Shown here piece by piece: positions 8,555-17,314 of a stretch of DNA of 64,000 nucleotides. Origin of the DNA: Benzoatithermus sp963720725 (GTDB lineage: Bacteria > Pseudomonadota > Alphaproteobacteria > Geminicoccales > Geminicoccaceae); the NCBI GenBank assembly GCA_963720725.1, contig CAVRGN010000011.1, positions 248,001 through 312,000 on the forward strand, read 5' to 3'. Both the position numbers and the translations under genes were made by a program. Within the stretch, counting starts at the first letter, position 1, and every line of letters starts with the position of its first letter. The notes beneath the pieces were generated by a model, which saw only the letters and a program-made list of their open reading frames with translations, did no database searches and was not told where the DNA came from.

Positions 8555-9811
8555 TCAGAGGCCAAGCTCCAGGGGAGGCAGCGTCTCGATCGGGCCCACG
8601 GCCGCCAGCGTCAGGCCGCCTGCGGTCAAGAGTTCGCGGCCGACCCGACGAACGGCGGCGATGTCCACAGCGTCGATCTTGGCGACCACCTCCTCGGTGG
8701 TGACGCGCCGGCCGAAGCAGAGGAGCTGGCGGGCAAGGTCCTCGCACACTGCAGAGCAGCTCTCCAGGCCCATGAGCAGGCTGGCCTTGAGCTGGGCACG
8801 CGCCCGTCTGACCTCGTCCTCGTCCGGATCGAGCACCAGCGCACGGGTCTCGTCGGCCACGACCTTCATCAGCTCCGGCACGTCCCCGGGATCGGTGCCG
8901 GCATAGACGCCGAGCTGCCCCGTGTCGGCATAGGCCGAGGCGAAGGAGAAGATCGAGTAGCACAGGCCCCGGTTCTCGCGCGCCTCCTGGAACAGCCGCG
9001 AGGACATGCCGCCACCCAGCGCGGTGGACAGCACCTGCAGCGCGAAATGGTCGGGATGATGATAGGCCAGCCCCTCGACCGCGAGGCACAAATGGACCTG
9101 CTCCAGGTCGGGGCGGCGCTCGATCCTGGTGCCGCCGCTGTAGTGCGCGGGCTCAGGAGCGGCCGCCTCGGCGGGCGCGAGATCGCCGAACAGGCGCTGG
9201 GCCGTGTCGACCAGGCGTCCGTGCTCCAGCTGTCCGGCGCCGGCGAACACCAGCCGCCTCGGCCCATAGTGGCGGGCCATGTACTCGACCAGGGAGGCGC
9301 GCGACATCCCCTTCACGATCGCCTCGGGGCCAAGAATGGCACGGCCCATCGGCTGGTCGGGATAGGAGGCCTCTTGCAGGAGGTCGAACACGAGATCGTC
9401 GGGCGTGTCCCTGACCTGGCCGATCTCCTGCAGGACGACGTGCCGCTCCTTCTCCAATTCGCCCGGATCGAAGGTCGAATGGCGCAGGATGTCGGCGAGG
9501 ATATCGGCCGCGAGTTCGACATCGTCGGCGAGGATCCGGGCGTAGTAGGCCGTGTGCTCGCGCGAGGTGTAGGCGTTCAGGCTGCCCCCGACGCGCTCGA
9601 TCTCCTCCGCGATGTCGCGCGCGGAACGGCGGGCGGTGCCCTTGAACGCCATGTGCTCCAGCAGGTGGGCGACACCGTTGACCTCTGCGGGCTCGTAGCG
9701 GGTGCCCACGTCGACCCAGACGCCCAGGGACGCCGTCTTGAGCCGTGGCATCTTCTCGCTGATGACCCTCAAGCCATTGTCGAGGGTGGTGATCTGGACG
9801 TCGTCGCTCAT
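8555..9811 (-). CDS. M16 family zinc metallopeptidase (mitochondrial processing peptidase-like)
   Basis: A 418-residue protein of the pitrilysin/insulinase family, close to the alphaproteobacterial relatives of mitochondrial processing peptidase beta subunit. The inverted zinc motif HxxEH is HLLEH at residues 49-53, and the downstream glutamate lies in the LEKERHVVLQEI segment. The second half (VEGLAYHHPDHFALQVL, GGMSSRLFQEARENRGL) is the usual non-catalytic M16 C domain. The ATG overlaps the thrC stop by four bases (ATGA), so it is translated from the same transcript. It is the last gene of the oxidase/thrC operon and faces a convergent small gene. Confidence 0.92.
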   Translation of the reverse strand: MSDDVQITTLDNGLRVISEKMPRLKTASLGVWVDVGTRYEPAEVNGVAHLLEHMAFKGTARRSARDIAEEIERVGGSLNAYTSREHTAYYARILADDVELAADILADILRHSTFDPGELEKERHVVLQEIGQVRDTPDDLVFDLLQEASYPDQPMGRAILGPEAIVKGMSRASLVEYMARHYGPRRLVFAGAGQLEHGRLVDTAQRLFGDLAPAEAAAPEPAHYSGGTRIERRPDLEQVHLCLAVEGLAYHHPDHFALQVLSTALGGGMSSRLFQEARENRGLCYSIFSFASAYADTGQLGVYAGTDPGDVPELMKVVADETRALVLDPDEDEVRRARAQLKASLLMGLESCSAVCEDLARQLLCFGRRVTTEEVVAKIDAVDIAAVRRVGRELLTAGGLTLAAVGPIETLPPLELGL

Positions 9812-11196
9812 GCGGCTCCAAACCTGTCCTGGATCGCGGCCTCGACCGCGCCCAGCTCATTGTCGATCGTGAGATGACGCTCGGGCAGCGCCATCAGGTC
9901 GGCGTAGCGCGCCGGCAGCTTCGGCACCACGCCGCTCGCGGCTGCGACCGCTTCGGGAAACTTGGCGGGATGGGCGGTCGCCAGCGTCACCATGGGCGTT
10001 CCCGGCGACGGGCGATGACGCGCCGCGACGGAGAGACCAACGGCGGTATGCGGGTCGACCAGCTCACCCGTCTCGCGCAAGGTGGAGGCAATGGTATCCG
10101 CCACCTCGGCTTGAGCGGCGCTGCCGGCCGCGAACAGGCCCGGCACGTCGCCCTCGAGCGCGAACCCACCGGCTTGGGCGAAGGACTGCATCCGCGCGCG
10201 GGTACGTTCTCCGTCCTTGCCTTCCAGCTCCAGCAACAGCCGCTCGAAATTGCTCGCGACCTGGATGTCCATCGACGGGCTCGTGGTGGGAACGACGGTG
10301 CCACGCTGGTAGCGGCGCGTGGCGAAGAAGCGGGCCAGGATATCGTTCTCGTTGGTGGCAACGACAAGTCGCGCCATCGGGAGGCCGATCGCGGCCGCGA
10401 CCCTGCCGGCGTAGACATTGCCGAAATTGCCCGTAGGCACGGCGAAGGCAACCGGGCGGTCCGGTCCGCCCAGGCGCAGCGCGGCCCAGACATAGTAGAC
10501 CGACTGGGCCACGACCCGCGCCCAATTGATCGAATTGACCGCCGAAACGCGCAAATTGCGCCGGAACGGCGCGTCGGCGAACATCGCCTTCACGAGGTCC
10601 TGGCAGTCGTCGAACGTGCCGCGCAGCGCGATGTTGAGAACATTGTCGCCCAGCACCGTGGTCATCTGCCGGCGCTGGACCGGCGATACCCTGCCTTCGG
10701 GATGGAGCATGGCGATGCGAACCTGGCGCTTGCCGGCGAAGGCATGCACGGCTGCAGCCCCGGTGTCGCCGGAGGTGGCGCCGACGATGGTGACCCGCTC
10801 GCCGCGGCGCGCCAGGACCTCGTCGAACATCGCGGCCAGCAGCTGCATCGCGAAGTCCTTGAAGGCCAGGGTCGGCCCGTGGAACAGCTCGAGCAGCCAG
10901 TCGTCGCCGGCCAGATGGCGCAAGGGTGCGGTGGCGGGGTGATCGAAGCCGGCATAGGCGCGGCGCGCCAGCCGCAGCAGGTCGGCCTCGTCGAAGCATC
11001 CCTCGGTGAACGGCGCCAGCAGGCGCGCGGCCAGGGCCGGATAGTCGAGCCCGCGCAGTTCCCGCAGCTCCGCGCCCGAAAAGGACGGCCACGTCTCGGG
11101 AACGAACAGCCCGCCATCCTCGGCGAGGCCGGCCAGCAGCACCTCCTCGAAGCTGCGGCGGCCAGCCTGGCCGCGGGTGCTGACATAGTAGATCAT
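9808..11196 (-). CDS. thrC: Threonine synthase
   Basis: PLP enzyme converting O-phospho-L-homoserine to threonine, the last step of threonine biosynthesis. It has 462 residues, the length of the gram-negative type. The N-terminal segment MIYYVSTRGQ is typical. The PLP lysine is K113 in GPTLAFKDFAMQLL, and the phosphate-binding loop is VGATSGDTGAAA. The substrate-site segment FAVPTGNFGNVYAG is also present. The ATG at 11196 lies 66 bases after the M32 carboxypeptidase stop, and the stop overlaps the M16 peptidase start. thrC followed by an M16 peptidase gene is a common alphaproteobacterial pairing. Confidence 0.95.
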   Translation of the reverse strand: MIYYVSTRGQAGRRSFEEVLLAGLAEDGGLFVPETWPSFSGAELRELRGLDYPALAARLLAPFTEGCFDEADLLRLARRAYAGFDHPATAPLRHLAGDDWLLELFHGPTLAFKDFAMQLLAAMFDEVLARRGERVTIVGATSGDTGAAAVHAFAGKRQVRIAMLHPEGRVSPVQRRQMTTVLGDNVLNIALRGTFDDCQDLVKAMFADAPFRRNLRVSAVNSINWARVVAQSVYYVWAALRLGGPDRPVAFAVPTGNFGNVYAGRVAAAIGLPMARLVVATNENDILARFFATRRYQRGTVVPTTSPSMDIQVASNFERLLLELEGKDGERTRARMQSFAQAGGFALEGDVPGLFAAGSAAQAEVADTIASTLRETGELVDPHTAVGLSVAARHRPSPGTPMVTLATAHPAKFPEAVAAASGVVPKLPARYADLMALPERHLTIDNELGAVEAAIQDRFGAA

Positions 11197-11262
11197 CGGG
11201 ATCCCGTCATGGCCCGTGGGAGTTAGGCGGGAAGTACCCGATGCTCAAGCGCGTTGCGGCGA

Positions 11263-12777
11263 TCAGGCAACCTCGCCGAGGTAGCGCTGCCGCAGATGGG
11301 CGAGGAACGGCTCGACCGCAAGCGGTCCGCCAGTGGCACTTTGGACCAGATCCCCGAACCGCGGCATGGCCCCTTGGCCATGAACCTTCTCGCGCAGCCA
11401 GGCAAGAATCGGTGCGAAGTCGCCGCCGCCAATCGCGTCCATCAGCTCCGGCACCTCGGCCTGCGCGGCGCGAAACAGCTGGGCGGCGAGCATGGCACCC
11501 AGCGTGTAGCAGGGAAAGTAGCCGAAGCCGCCCACCGGCCAGTGGATGTCCTGGAGGCAGCCGACCCGGTCGTCGGGCGGGCTGACGCCCACAAGCTCGC
11601 GCATGCCCTCGGTCCATGCCTCGGGCAGGTCCGCGACCTCCAACTCGCCCGCCACCAGCTGGCGCTCCAGTCGGTGGCGCAGGATGACGTGGAGCGGATA
11701 GGTGATCTCGTCGGCATCCACGCGGATGAACCCGCGCTCGACCCGGGTATAGAGACGCTCGAGATTGGCGGGCGCGAAGGCGGGATCGTCGCCGAAGGCG
11801 GCACGCAGCTCACCGGCGAGATAGCCGACGAAGGCGGGCGAGCGGCAGGCCTGCATCTCCATGAGCAGGGACTGGCTTTCGTGCACCGCCATGCCGCGCT
11901 GGTCGCCGACCGGCTGACCGCGCCAGCCCGGAGGCAGGCCCGCCTCGTAGAGCGCGTGACCGGTCTCGTGCAGCACGCCCATCAGCGCGGAGACCAGCTC
12001 GTCCTCCCGGTAGCGCGTGGTGATGCGAATGTCGGCGGGCGTGCCGCCGCAGAACGGGTGCGTGCTCTCGTCGAGCCGCCCGGCGTCGAAATCGAAGCCC
12101 AGCCGCGCCATCAGCCTGCGACCGAGCTCCTTCTGGCGCGCCGCGGGGAACGGGCCATGCGGCCGCATCGGCGCCGGCGCTGCCGCCTGGCGAGCCAGCG
12201 CGGCGTCGAGCAGCGGCGGCAGTGCCGCAGCGAGCCGGTCGAACAGCACCACGACGTCGGCGTCGCGCAGGTCGGGCTGGTGCGCGTCGAGCAGGGCATC
12301 ATAGGGCGTGAGGCCGAGCGCGGCGCCGACGACCCTGGCCTCTTCGCGAACGAGGCGCACGACCTCGGTGAGCGACGGCGCAAGCATCGCGAAGTCGGCC
12401 GTGGCCCGTGCCTCGCGCCAGACGATCTCGCAGCTCGTGGTCGCGCGGGCCATGGCCTCGACCAGTGCGGGCTCCAACGCGTGGGCATGCCGGTACTTGC
12501 GGCGCATCTCGCGCAGATTGGCCTGTTGCCAGGGGCCGAGATCGGGCTCGCTCTCGGCGGCAGCCAGCTGTTCGCCGGTAGCGGAATCGGTCAGCAACTC
12601 GTGCGACACGCGCTTGAGCACCGCCAGCTGCTCGCCACGGTCGCCGGCAGCCTTGCGCGGCATCATCACGGCGGTGTCCCAGTCCAGGATCGCCAGAGCA
12701 CCGTTGACGCCGGCGATGCGGCGAAACCGATCCTCAAGCGCCGCGTAGTGCCAACCCATCGGGGTCTCCAAGTTCAC
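11263..12777 (-). CDS. M32 family metallocarboxypeptidase (carboxypeptidase Taq)
   Basis: A 504-residue cytoplasmic zinc carboxypeptidase that removes C-terminal residues from peptides. Family signatures are present: WDTAVMMP near the N-terminus, THPFCGG, the zinc motif HETGHALYE, and the C-terminal block DDRVGCLQDIHWPVGGFGYF that shapes the active site. The start at 12777 lies 44 bases inside the 3' end of ctaA; an ATG at 12759 is an alternative and still overlaps. The overlap shows that it is translated from the cytochrome oxidase transcript. Confidence 0.93.
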   Translation of the reverse strand: MNLETPMGWHYAALEDRFRRIAGVNGALAILDWDTAVMMPRKAAGDRGEQLAVLKRVSHELLTDSATGEQLAAAESEPDLGPWQQANLREMRRKYRHAHALEPALVEAMARATTSCEIVWREARATADFAMLAPSLTEVVRLVREEARVVGAALGLTPYDALLDAHQPDLRDADVVVLFDRLAAALPPLLDAALARQAAAPAPMRPHGPFPAARQKELGRRLMARLGFDFDAGRLDESTHPFCGGTPADIRITTRYREDELVSALMGVLHETGHALYEAGLPPGWRGQPVGDQRGMAVHESQSLLMEMQACRSPAFVGYLAGELRAAFGDDPAFAPANLERLYTRVERGFIRVDADEITYPLHVILRHRLERQLVAGELEVADLPEAWTEGMRELVGVSPPDDRVGCLQDIHWPVGGFGYFPCYTLGAMLAAQLFRAAQAEVPELMDAIGGGDFAPILAWLREKVHGQGAMPRFGDLVQSATGGPLAVEPFLAHLRQRYLGEVA

Positions 12778-13684
12778 GGCCGTGCATGGCCGGGGCGCTG
12801 CGCCACAGGATCAGGGTGATGGTCGCGAAGGTGAGCACGCCCACCGCCTGGTGCAGGACGGCCGTCCAGATCGGCGCCTCGAGCAGGATGACGAGCGCAC
12901 CGATCCCGACCTGCAGAACCACCAGGCCCGCCGCCAGCTCGACGATGCGACGCAGGGGCGAAGGCACCACGCGGCCGCGCCACAGCAGGAACAGCAGGGT
13001 GAGGCCGGTCAGCGCGGCCAGGACGCGATGGGTGAAATGTACGCGCAGATAATAGTCCCCGAGATCCGGAATGAACGCGCCGTTGCAGGAAGGCCAAGTC
13101 GCGCACGCCAGCGATGCGCCGCTCTTCGCCGTCATGGCAGCGGTCATCATCGCCAGCAATGCCAGCACCCAGGCGGCGATGGCGGGTGCGAGGAGCGGAC
13201 GGGCCGCGCGGCCGCCGGACGGCCAGTCCGCGGCCCCGGCGAGCAGGCGCAGCGTCACAGTCAGGACCAGGAGCGCATTGCCGAGATGGATCGCCACCGA
13301 CCAGGGGCTGTTGCGATCGAGCACGGTGAGACCGCCGAGGGCGCCCTGGACCAGCAACAGGAGGACCAGGCCGCCGCCGGCGATGGCGAGGTCCCTGCGC
13401 TCGCGGCGGCGCCAGAACGTCAGTACGGCGAGAAGCAGTACCAGCGGCCCGACGAACACGCCCGCGATCAGCCGGTGCACCCACTCCAGCATCACCTGGC
13501 CATAGGTGTAGCCGATGTTGGGCACCCCGGCGATCTCCGCAGGCAGCGGCAACCAGTGACCGTAGCAGGTGGGCCAGTCCGGACAGGACAGACCAGAATT
13601 GGTGGTGCGGACGACGGCGCCCAGGACGATCAGGGCGTAGACGAGGACCGCGGTGACGGCGGCGGTGGTGCGGATGGCTTTCAA
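12734..13684 (-). CDS. ctaA: Heme A synthase (COX15/CtaA family), cysteine-pair type
   Basis: Integral membrane enzyme that oxidises the C8 methyl of heme O to make heme A for the aa3 oxidase. It has about 316 residues with eight predicted membrane helices. Conserved histidines lie in EWVHRLIAG, AIHLGNALL, FTHRVLAAL and LHQAVGVL. Two extracytoplasmic cysteine pairs are present (CPDWPTC at residues 34-40 and CATWPSC further on), a feature of the Bacillus and beta/gammaproteobacterial type rather than the cysteine-free form of many alphaproteobacteria. No ATG fits; the best start is a TTG at 13684 whose last two bases form the surf1 stop codon TGA. The 3' end runs 44 bases into the M32 gene. 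Confidence 0.88.
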   Translation of the reverse strand: MKAIRTTAAVTAVLVYALIVLGAVVRTTNSGLSCPDWPTCYGHWLPLPAEIAGVPNIGYTYGQVMLEWVHRLIAGVFVGPLVLLLAVLTFWRRRERRDLAIAGGGLVLLLLVQGALGGLTVLDRNSPWSVAIHLGNALLVLTVTLRLLAGAADWPSGGRAARPLLAPAIAAWVLALLAMMTAAMTAKSGASLACATWPSCNGAFIPDLGDYYLRVHFTHRVLAALTGLTLLFLLWRGRVVPSPLRRIVELAAGLVVLQVGIGALVILLEAPIWTAVLHQAVGVLTFATITLILWRSAPAMHGRELGDPDGLALRGA

Positions 13685-14415
13685 GGCTGGCGCGCGTCCG
13701 GCTGGTTGGAGCTGAACAGGATGTAGATGGCGAGCAGCGCCAGGGCGAGGCCGTACCAGGTGAGGGCGTAGCCCAGATGGTCGTTGGGGAAGTTCACCGA
13801 CACGGGCTCCGCCTTGGGCAAACCTTCGGGGCCTTCCGAACGCTCGATCACCATTTCCAGGCGCTCCAGGGGCAGGCTCAGCGCCTGCTCCATCGCCGGA
13901 ACGTCCCAGTTGTACCAGCGGCGCAAGCCCGGGGTGTCGTCGGGGGAAAGCCAGCTTCGCGGCGCTTCGCCGCGCCAGCGGCCTATGCCCACCAAAGTCA
14001 ACGTGCCGGTGGGCTCGAGACCCGTCGGGACGCGGGGCGGCAAGAGATCCTCGGGCATCCAGCCCCGATCCACCAGGATCGTGCGGCCGTCGACGAGCCG
14101 GAACGGCGTGATCAGCCGTCCGCCGGGCCTGCCGCCCTCGGCGGAAAAGCCGAAGGCGAAGGCGAGGTCGTGCAGATAGGCGCCCGTGGCCGAGACCGGC
14201 CGATAGTCGAACTCCGCGAGATCGCTGGCTGGCAGAACAGCAGGCGGTGCCGCCAGCTGGGCCTCGGCATGGGCGATGAGGTCGCGCTTCCAGGCCAGAC
14301 GCTGCAGCTGCCAGGTGCCCAGCGACAGGAGCGCGGCGATGCCGAGCAGCGTCGCGAGGGTCGGCCACAGACGCGGACGGAACCGCCGGCCGGCGTCAGC
14401 CGGCGTCGAACTCAT
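13681..14415 (-). CDS. SURF1 family cytochrome oxidase biogenesis protein
   Basis: A 244-residue inner-membrane protein that helps insert heme A into subunit I. It has the SURF1 layout: one N-terminal membrane helix (LATLLGIAALLSLGTWQLQR), a periplasmic domain with DYRPVSATGAYL, RTILVDRGWMPEDL and RRWYNWDVPAM, and a C-terminal helix (HLGYALTWYGLALALLAIYI). The NDHLGYALTWYGLA block is diagnostic. The start overlaps the end of the DUF983 gene by 20 bases, and the stop overlaps the ctaA start. Confidence 0.93.
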   Translation of the reverse strand: MSSTPADAGRRFRPRLWPTLATLLGIAALLSLGTWQLQRLAWKRDLIAHAEAQLAAPPAVLPASDLAEFDYRPVSATGAYLHDLAFAFGFSAEGGRPGGRLITPFRLVDGRTILVDRGWMPEDLLPPRVPTGLEPTGTLTLVGIGRWRGEAPRSWLSPDDTPGLRRWYNWDVPAMEQALSLPLERLEMVIERSEGPEGLPKAEPVSVNFPNDHLGYALTWYGLALALLAIYILFSSNQPDARQP

Positions 14416-14758
14416 GGCGGCGGTGCTTGTACTGGAGGGCGATGAGCGTGGCCTTGAGCGGGCGCATCATGGCAAGGCAGAGCAGAACGGACAATGGCAG
14501 CCAGACCATCAGGTGCAGCCATACCGGCCACGCGTAGCGGACCTCGACCAGGAGCGCCGCGATCACGACCACGAAGCCGACCACCAGGACGATGATCGCA
14601 ACCGGTCCGTCGCCGCTGTCCTGGGCCGACAGGTCGAGCCCGCACGCCTCGCAGCGCGGCACCACCGCCAGGAAACCCCGAAAAAGGCGACCCCGCCCAC
14701 ACCGCGGGCAGCGGCCGGCCAATCCTGCGGCGAAGGGCGAAGGTCCGGCGTCGCTCAC
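14396..14758 (-). CDS. DUF983 family membrane protein
   Basis: A 120-residue protein with a zinc-ribbon-like N-terminus (CPRCGRGRLF ... RCEACGLDL) and two membrane helices (VAIIVLVVGFVVVIAALLVE and WLHLMVWLPLSVLLCLAMM), ending ALQYKHRRHEFDAG. DUF983 genes are regularly found between ctaE and surf1 in alphaproteobacteria, suggesting a role in oxidase assembly, though the function is unproven. The GTG start at 14758 overlaps the ctaE stop (GTGA). Confidence 0.88.
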   Translation of the reverse strand: MSDAGPSPFAAGLAGRCPRCGRGRLFRGFLAVVPRCEACGLDLSAQDSGDGPVAIIVLVVGFVVVIAALLVEVRYAWPVWLHLMVWLPLSVLLCLAMMRPLKATLIALQYKHRRHEFDAG

Positions 14759-15636
14759 CCGCCGACCGGGGTGGTGGTGAACTGCAGGCTGCCGCCCCAC
14801 CAGTAGATCCAGACGAACAGGAACAGCCAGACCACGTCGACGAAGTGCCAGTACCAGGCGGCGGCCTCGAACCCGACATGCTTGTTGGGACGGAAGGCGG
14901 CGTACCAGGCGCGCATCATGCAGACGGCGAGGAAAATCGTCCCGATCTGCACGTGGAGCCCGTGGAAGCCGGTCGCCATGTAGAAGGCGGAGCCGAAGAC
15001 GGCGTCCTGGAGGGTGAAGCCCTCGTGGATCTGCTCGACATATTCGAGCACCTGGAAGCTGGTGAAGATCAGCCCGAGGCAGACCGTGATCAGCAGGGCC
15101 TTGAACGCGGTCTTCTGATCGTCCTCCTTCACCGCATGGTGCGCCCAGGTGACGGTGGCACCGGAAAGCAGCAGGATCAGGGTGTTGAGGAACGGGATGC
15201 CCCAGGTCGGCACCGGGTCGACGCCTTCCGGCGGCCACTGGGACGCGATGGTCATCGGCGGGTTCAAAGCGCCCCAGAAGAAGGCCCAGAAAAACGCGAA
15301 GAAGAAGAACACCTCGGAGGTGATGAACAGCGCCATGCCGAGCCGCAGGCCCTTGTTCACGACCTCGCTGTGCGCGCCGCTGGCCAATTCGTGGAGAACG
15401 TCGCGCCACCACCGGAACATGACGTAGAGCACGCCGAGAAAGCCCAGGAGCGTGACCCAGGGTCCGATCGCGACCCCGTGCATCCACATCACCCCGCCGC
15501 TGGTGAGCAGCAGGGCCGACATGCTGCCGATCAGCGGCCACGGGCTGGGATCGACCAGGTGGTAGGGATGGCTGGGCTTGCCGTGCCCATGCTCGGCATG
15601 ACCGTGATCGTCGTGGATCGCCGCGGTGGTCGACAT
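14755..15636 (-). CDS. ctaE: Cytochrome c oxidase subunit III
   Basis: A 293-residue subunit of the aa3-type terminal oxidase in the inner membrane. It begins with a histidine-rich cytoplasmic tail (HDDHGHAEHGHGKPSHPYH) and continues with seven membrane helices. Signature segments are HPYHLVDPSPWPLIGS, FFFAFFWAFFWGALNP, VTWAHHAVKEDD, GFHGLHVQIGTIFLAVC and the C-terminal WYWHFVDVVWLFLFVWIYWW. GGAGAGACG precedes the ATG. Confidence 0.96.
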   Translation of the reverse strand: MSTTAAIHDDHGHAEHGHGKPSHPYHLVDPSPWPLIGSMSALLLTSGGVMWMHGVAIGPWVTLLGFLGVLYVMFRWWRDVLHELASGAHSEVVNKGLRLGMALFITSEVFFFFAFFWAFFWGALNPPMTIASQWPPEGVDPVPTWGIPFLNTLILLLSGATVTWAHHAVKEDDQKTAFKALLITVCLGLIFTSFQVLEYVEQIHEGFTLQDAVFGSAFYMATGFHGLHVQIGTIFLAVCMMRAWYAAFRPNKHVGFEAAAWYWHFVDVVWLFLFVWIYWWGGSLQFTTTPVGG

Positions 15637-15666
15637 CTTGTGCGTCTCTCCTGACCTTGCGGGGCG

Positions 15667-16239
15667 TCAGCTGGTCGAACCGGCGGCCGCCGCGCGCAGC
15701 TTGGCCGTCGCCTCGTGATCGATGAAGAAGGTGTAGGACAAGGTGATCTGTCGAACCTCGCTGGTGTCGCCATCGTCGAACATGGCGGGATCGACGAAGA
15801 AGGACACCGGCATTTCGGCCCTCTGGCCGGGCTGGAGTGTCTGCTCGTCGAAACAGAAGCAATGCACCTTGGCGAAGTAGCCCCCGATCTTGTGCGGAGT
15901 GACATTGTAGACGGCGCGGCCGACCACGGGATGGTCGGCGTGATTGACCGCTTCGTAGAAGGCCAGCGTCTCCTCGCCCGCATGCACGGTGACGCTGCGC
16001 TGCACGGGGCGGAACAGCCAGGGCATGTCCGCCCCGACGTCGGCATTGAACAGGACGGTGACCGTCTGTGACGAGACGGCGCCCGGTCCTTCCGCATCGA
16101 TGCGCGGCGTGCCGCCGAAGCCGGTGACGCTGCAAAACAGATTGTAGAGCGGCACCGAAGCGGCGGTCAGCCCGAGCATGCCCAGGATCACCAGCGAAGC
16201 GGCGGTGGCGATGCGGCGATTGCGGCCGGCGAGGCTCAT
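15667..16239 (-). CDS. ctaG: Cytochrome c oxidase assembly protein CtaG/Cox11
   Basis: A 190-residue membrane-anchored copper chaperone that delivers copper to CuB of subunit I. It has an N-terminal membrane helix (VILGMLGLTAASVPLYNLFC), the family signature after it (SVTGFGGTP), and the copper-binding CFCF motif in VHCFCFDEQTL. The ATG at 16239 has a GGAGG upstream and overlaps the stop of the small preceding gene by four bases (ATGA). Confidence 0.95.
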   Translation of the reverse strand: MSLAGRNRRIATAASLVILGMLGLTAASVPLYNLFCSVTGFGGTPRIDAEGPGAVSSQTVTVLFNADVGADMPWLFRPVQRSVTVHAGEETLAFYEAVNHADHPVVGRAVYNVTPHKIGGYFAKVHCFCFDEQTLQPGQRAEMPVSFFVDPAMFDDGDTSEVRQITLSYTFFIDHEATAKLRAAAAGSTS

Positions 16240-16364
16240 TCGGCGCCTCCCATCTTGATCAGGGTGACCAGGTAGAACAGCACCACCAGGCCCACAAGTC
16301 CGCAGGCCATGGCGATGTTCTTGCCGCGCTGACGACGCCGCCACTCCTCATCGGTCATCGCCAT
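16236..16364 (-). CDS. Small CoxF-like membrane protein of the oxidase operon
   Basis: A 42-residue protein: a basic N-terminus (TDEEWRRRQRGKNIAM) followed by a single membrane helix (CGLVGLVVLFYLVTLIKMGG). Such short single-pass proteins sit between ctaB and ctaG in many alphaproteobacteria and are called CoxF or left as hypothetical. It begins immediately after the ctaB stop (ATG at 16364; a second ATG at 16358) and overlaps the ctaG start. Its role in oxidase assembly is inferred only from this fixed position. Confidence 0.8.
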   Translation of the reverse strand: MAMTDEEWRRRQRGKNIAMACGLVGLVVLFYLVTLIKMGGAE

Positions 16365-16365
16365 C

Positions 16366-17286
16366 TCAGCCAAGCAGCAGATCCTGCGCCGCGCGATCCA
16401 GGGCGAAGGCACCGAACAGCAGGAACAGGTAGAAGATCGAGTAGCGGAAGGTGCGCATGGCCAGGAGATCGCGGTCTTCGCGCCAAAGCCGGAAGGCATA
16501 GGCGACGAACACGCCGCCAAGGCCCAGAGCGGCCGCGCCGTAGGCGATCCCTGCCAAGCCCAACATGGTCGGCAGCACGCTCACCAGCACCAGTACGACG
16601 GTGTAGGCGAGGATGTGGCGCAGGGTGCTGCGCCTGCCGGACACGACCGGCAGCATTGGCACGCCAACGCGGTCGTAGTCGCCGGTGCGGTAGAGCGCCA
16701 ACGCCCAGAAGTGGGGCGGCGTCCACAGGAATATGATGGCGAACATCAAGATCGGCAGCAACGTCACGTCGTCCGTGACCGCGGCCCAGGCGACGATCGG
16801 CGGCAGCGCACCGGCCGCACCGCCGATGACGATATTCTGCGGGGTCCGCCGCTTGAGCCAGATCGTGTAGACGAAGACGTAGAAGGCTATGGTGAGCGCC
16901 AGGAGGGCGGCCGCCAGCCAGTTCAGCGCCAAGCCCATCAGCATCACGCTGATGATCGCCAGGGTCACGCCGACCGCCAGCGCCTCGGAGGCTTCGATCC
17001 GCCCCGAGGCCGTCGGCCGCAGACGGGTGCGCGCCATGCGGGTATCGATGTCGACGTCGAACGAGTTGTTGATCGCGGCCGACGCCGCCGCGCCCAGCGC
17101 GATGCAGATCAGCGCCGTGAGGTCGAGCACGGGATGCACGTGCCCTGGCGCGAGGTAGACGGCAACGGCGCTCGTGAACAGCACGAGCTGCATCACGTTC
17201 GGTTTGCACAGCCGCCAGAAGTCCCGCAGGCTCGAAGCCGGCAGAACCTCCCTGCGCTGCGCGTCGCTCGCCGCCGTCACCGCCAT
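16366..17286 (-). CDS. ctaB: Protoheme IX farnesyltransferase (heme O synthase)
   Basis: A 306-residue polytopic UbiA-family prenyltransferase that adds farnesyl to heme B to give heme O, the substrate of CtaA. The first aspartate-rich region is NSFDVDIDTRMARTRLRP and the second lies around YRTGDYDRVGVPMLPV. It has about nine membrane helices. It starts 28 bases after the ctaD stop. Confidence 0.95.
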   Translation of the reverse strand: MAVTAASDAQRREVLPASSLRDFWRLCKPNVMQLVLFTSAVAVYLAPGHVHPVLDLTALICIALGAAASAAINNSFDVDIDTRMARTRLRPTASGRIEASEALAVGVTLAIISVMLMGLALNWLAAALLALTIAFYVFVYTIWLKRRTPQNIVIGGAAGALPPIVAWAAVTDDVTLLPILMFAIIFLWTPPHFWALALYRTGDYDRVGVPMLPVVSGRRSTLRHILAYTVVLVLVSVLPTMLGLAGIAYGAAALGLGGVFVAYAFRLWREDRDLLAMRTFRYSIFYLFLLFGAFALDRAAQDLLLG

Positions 17287-17314
17287 CTCCCGCCGATCCC
17301 CTCGCCCGCCCGGT

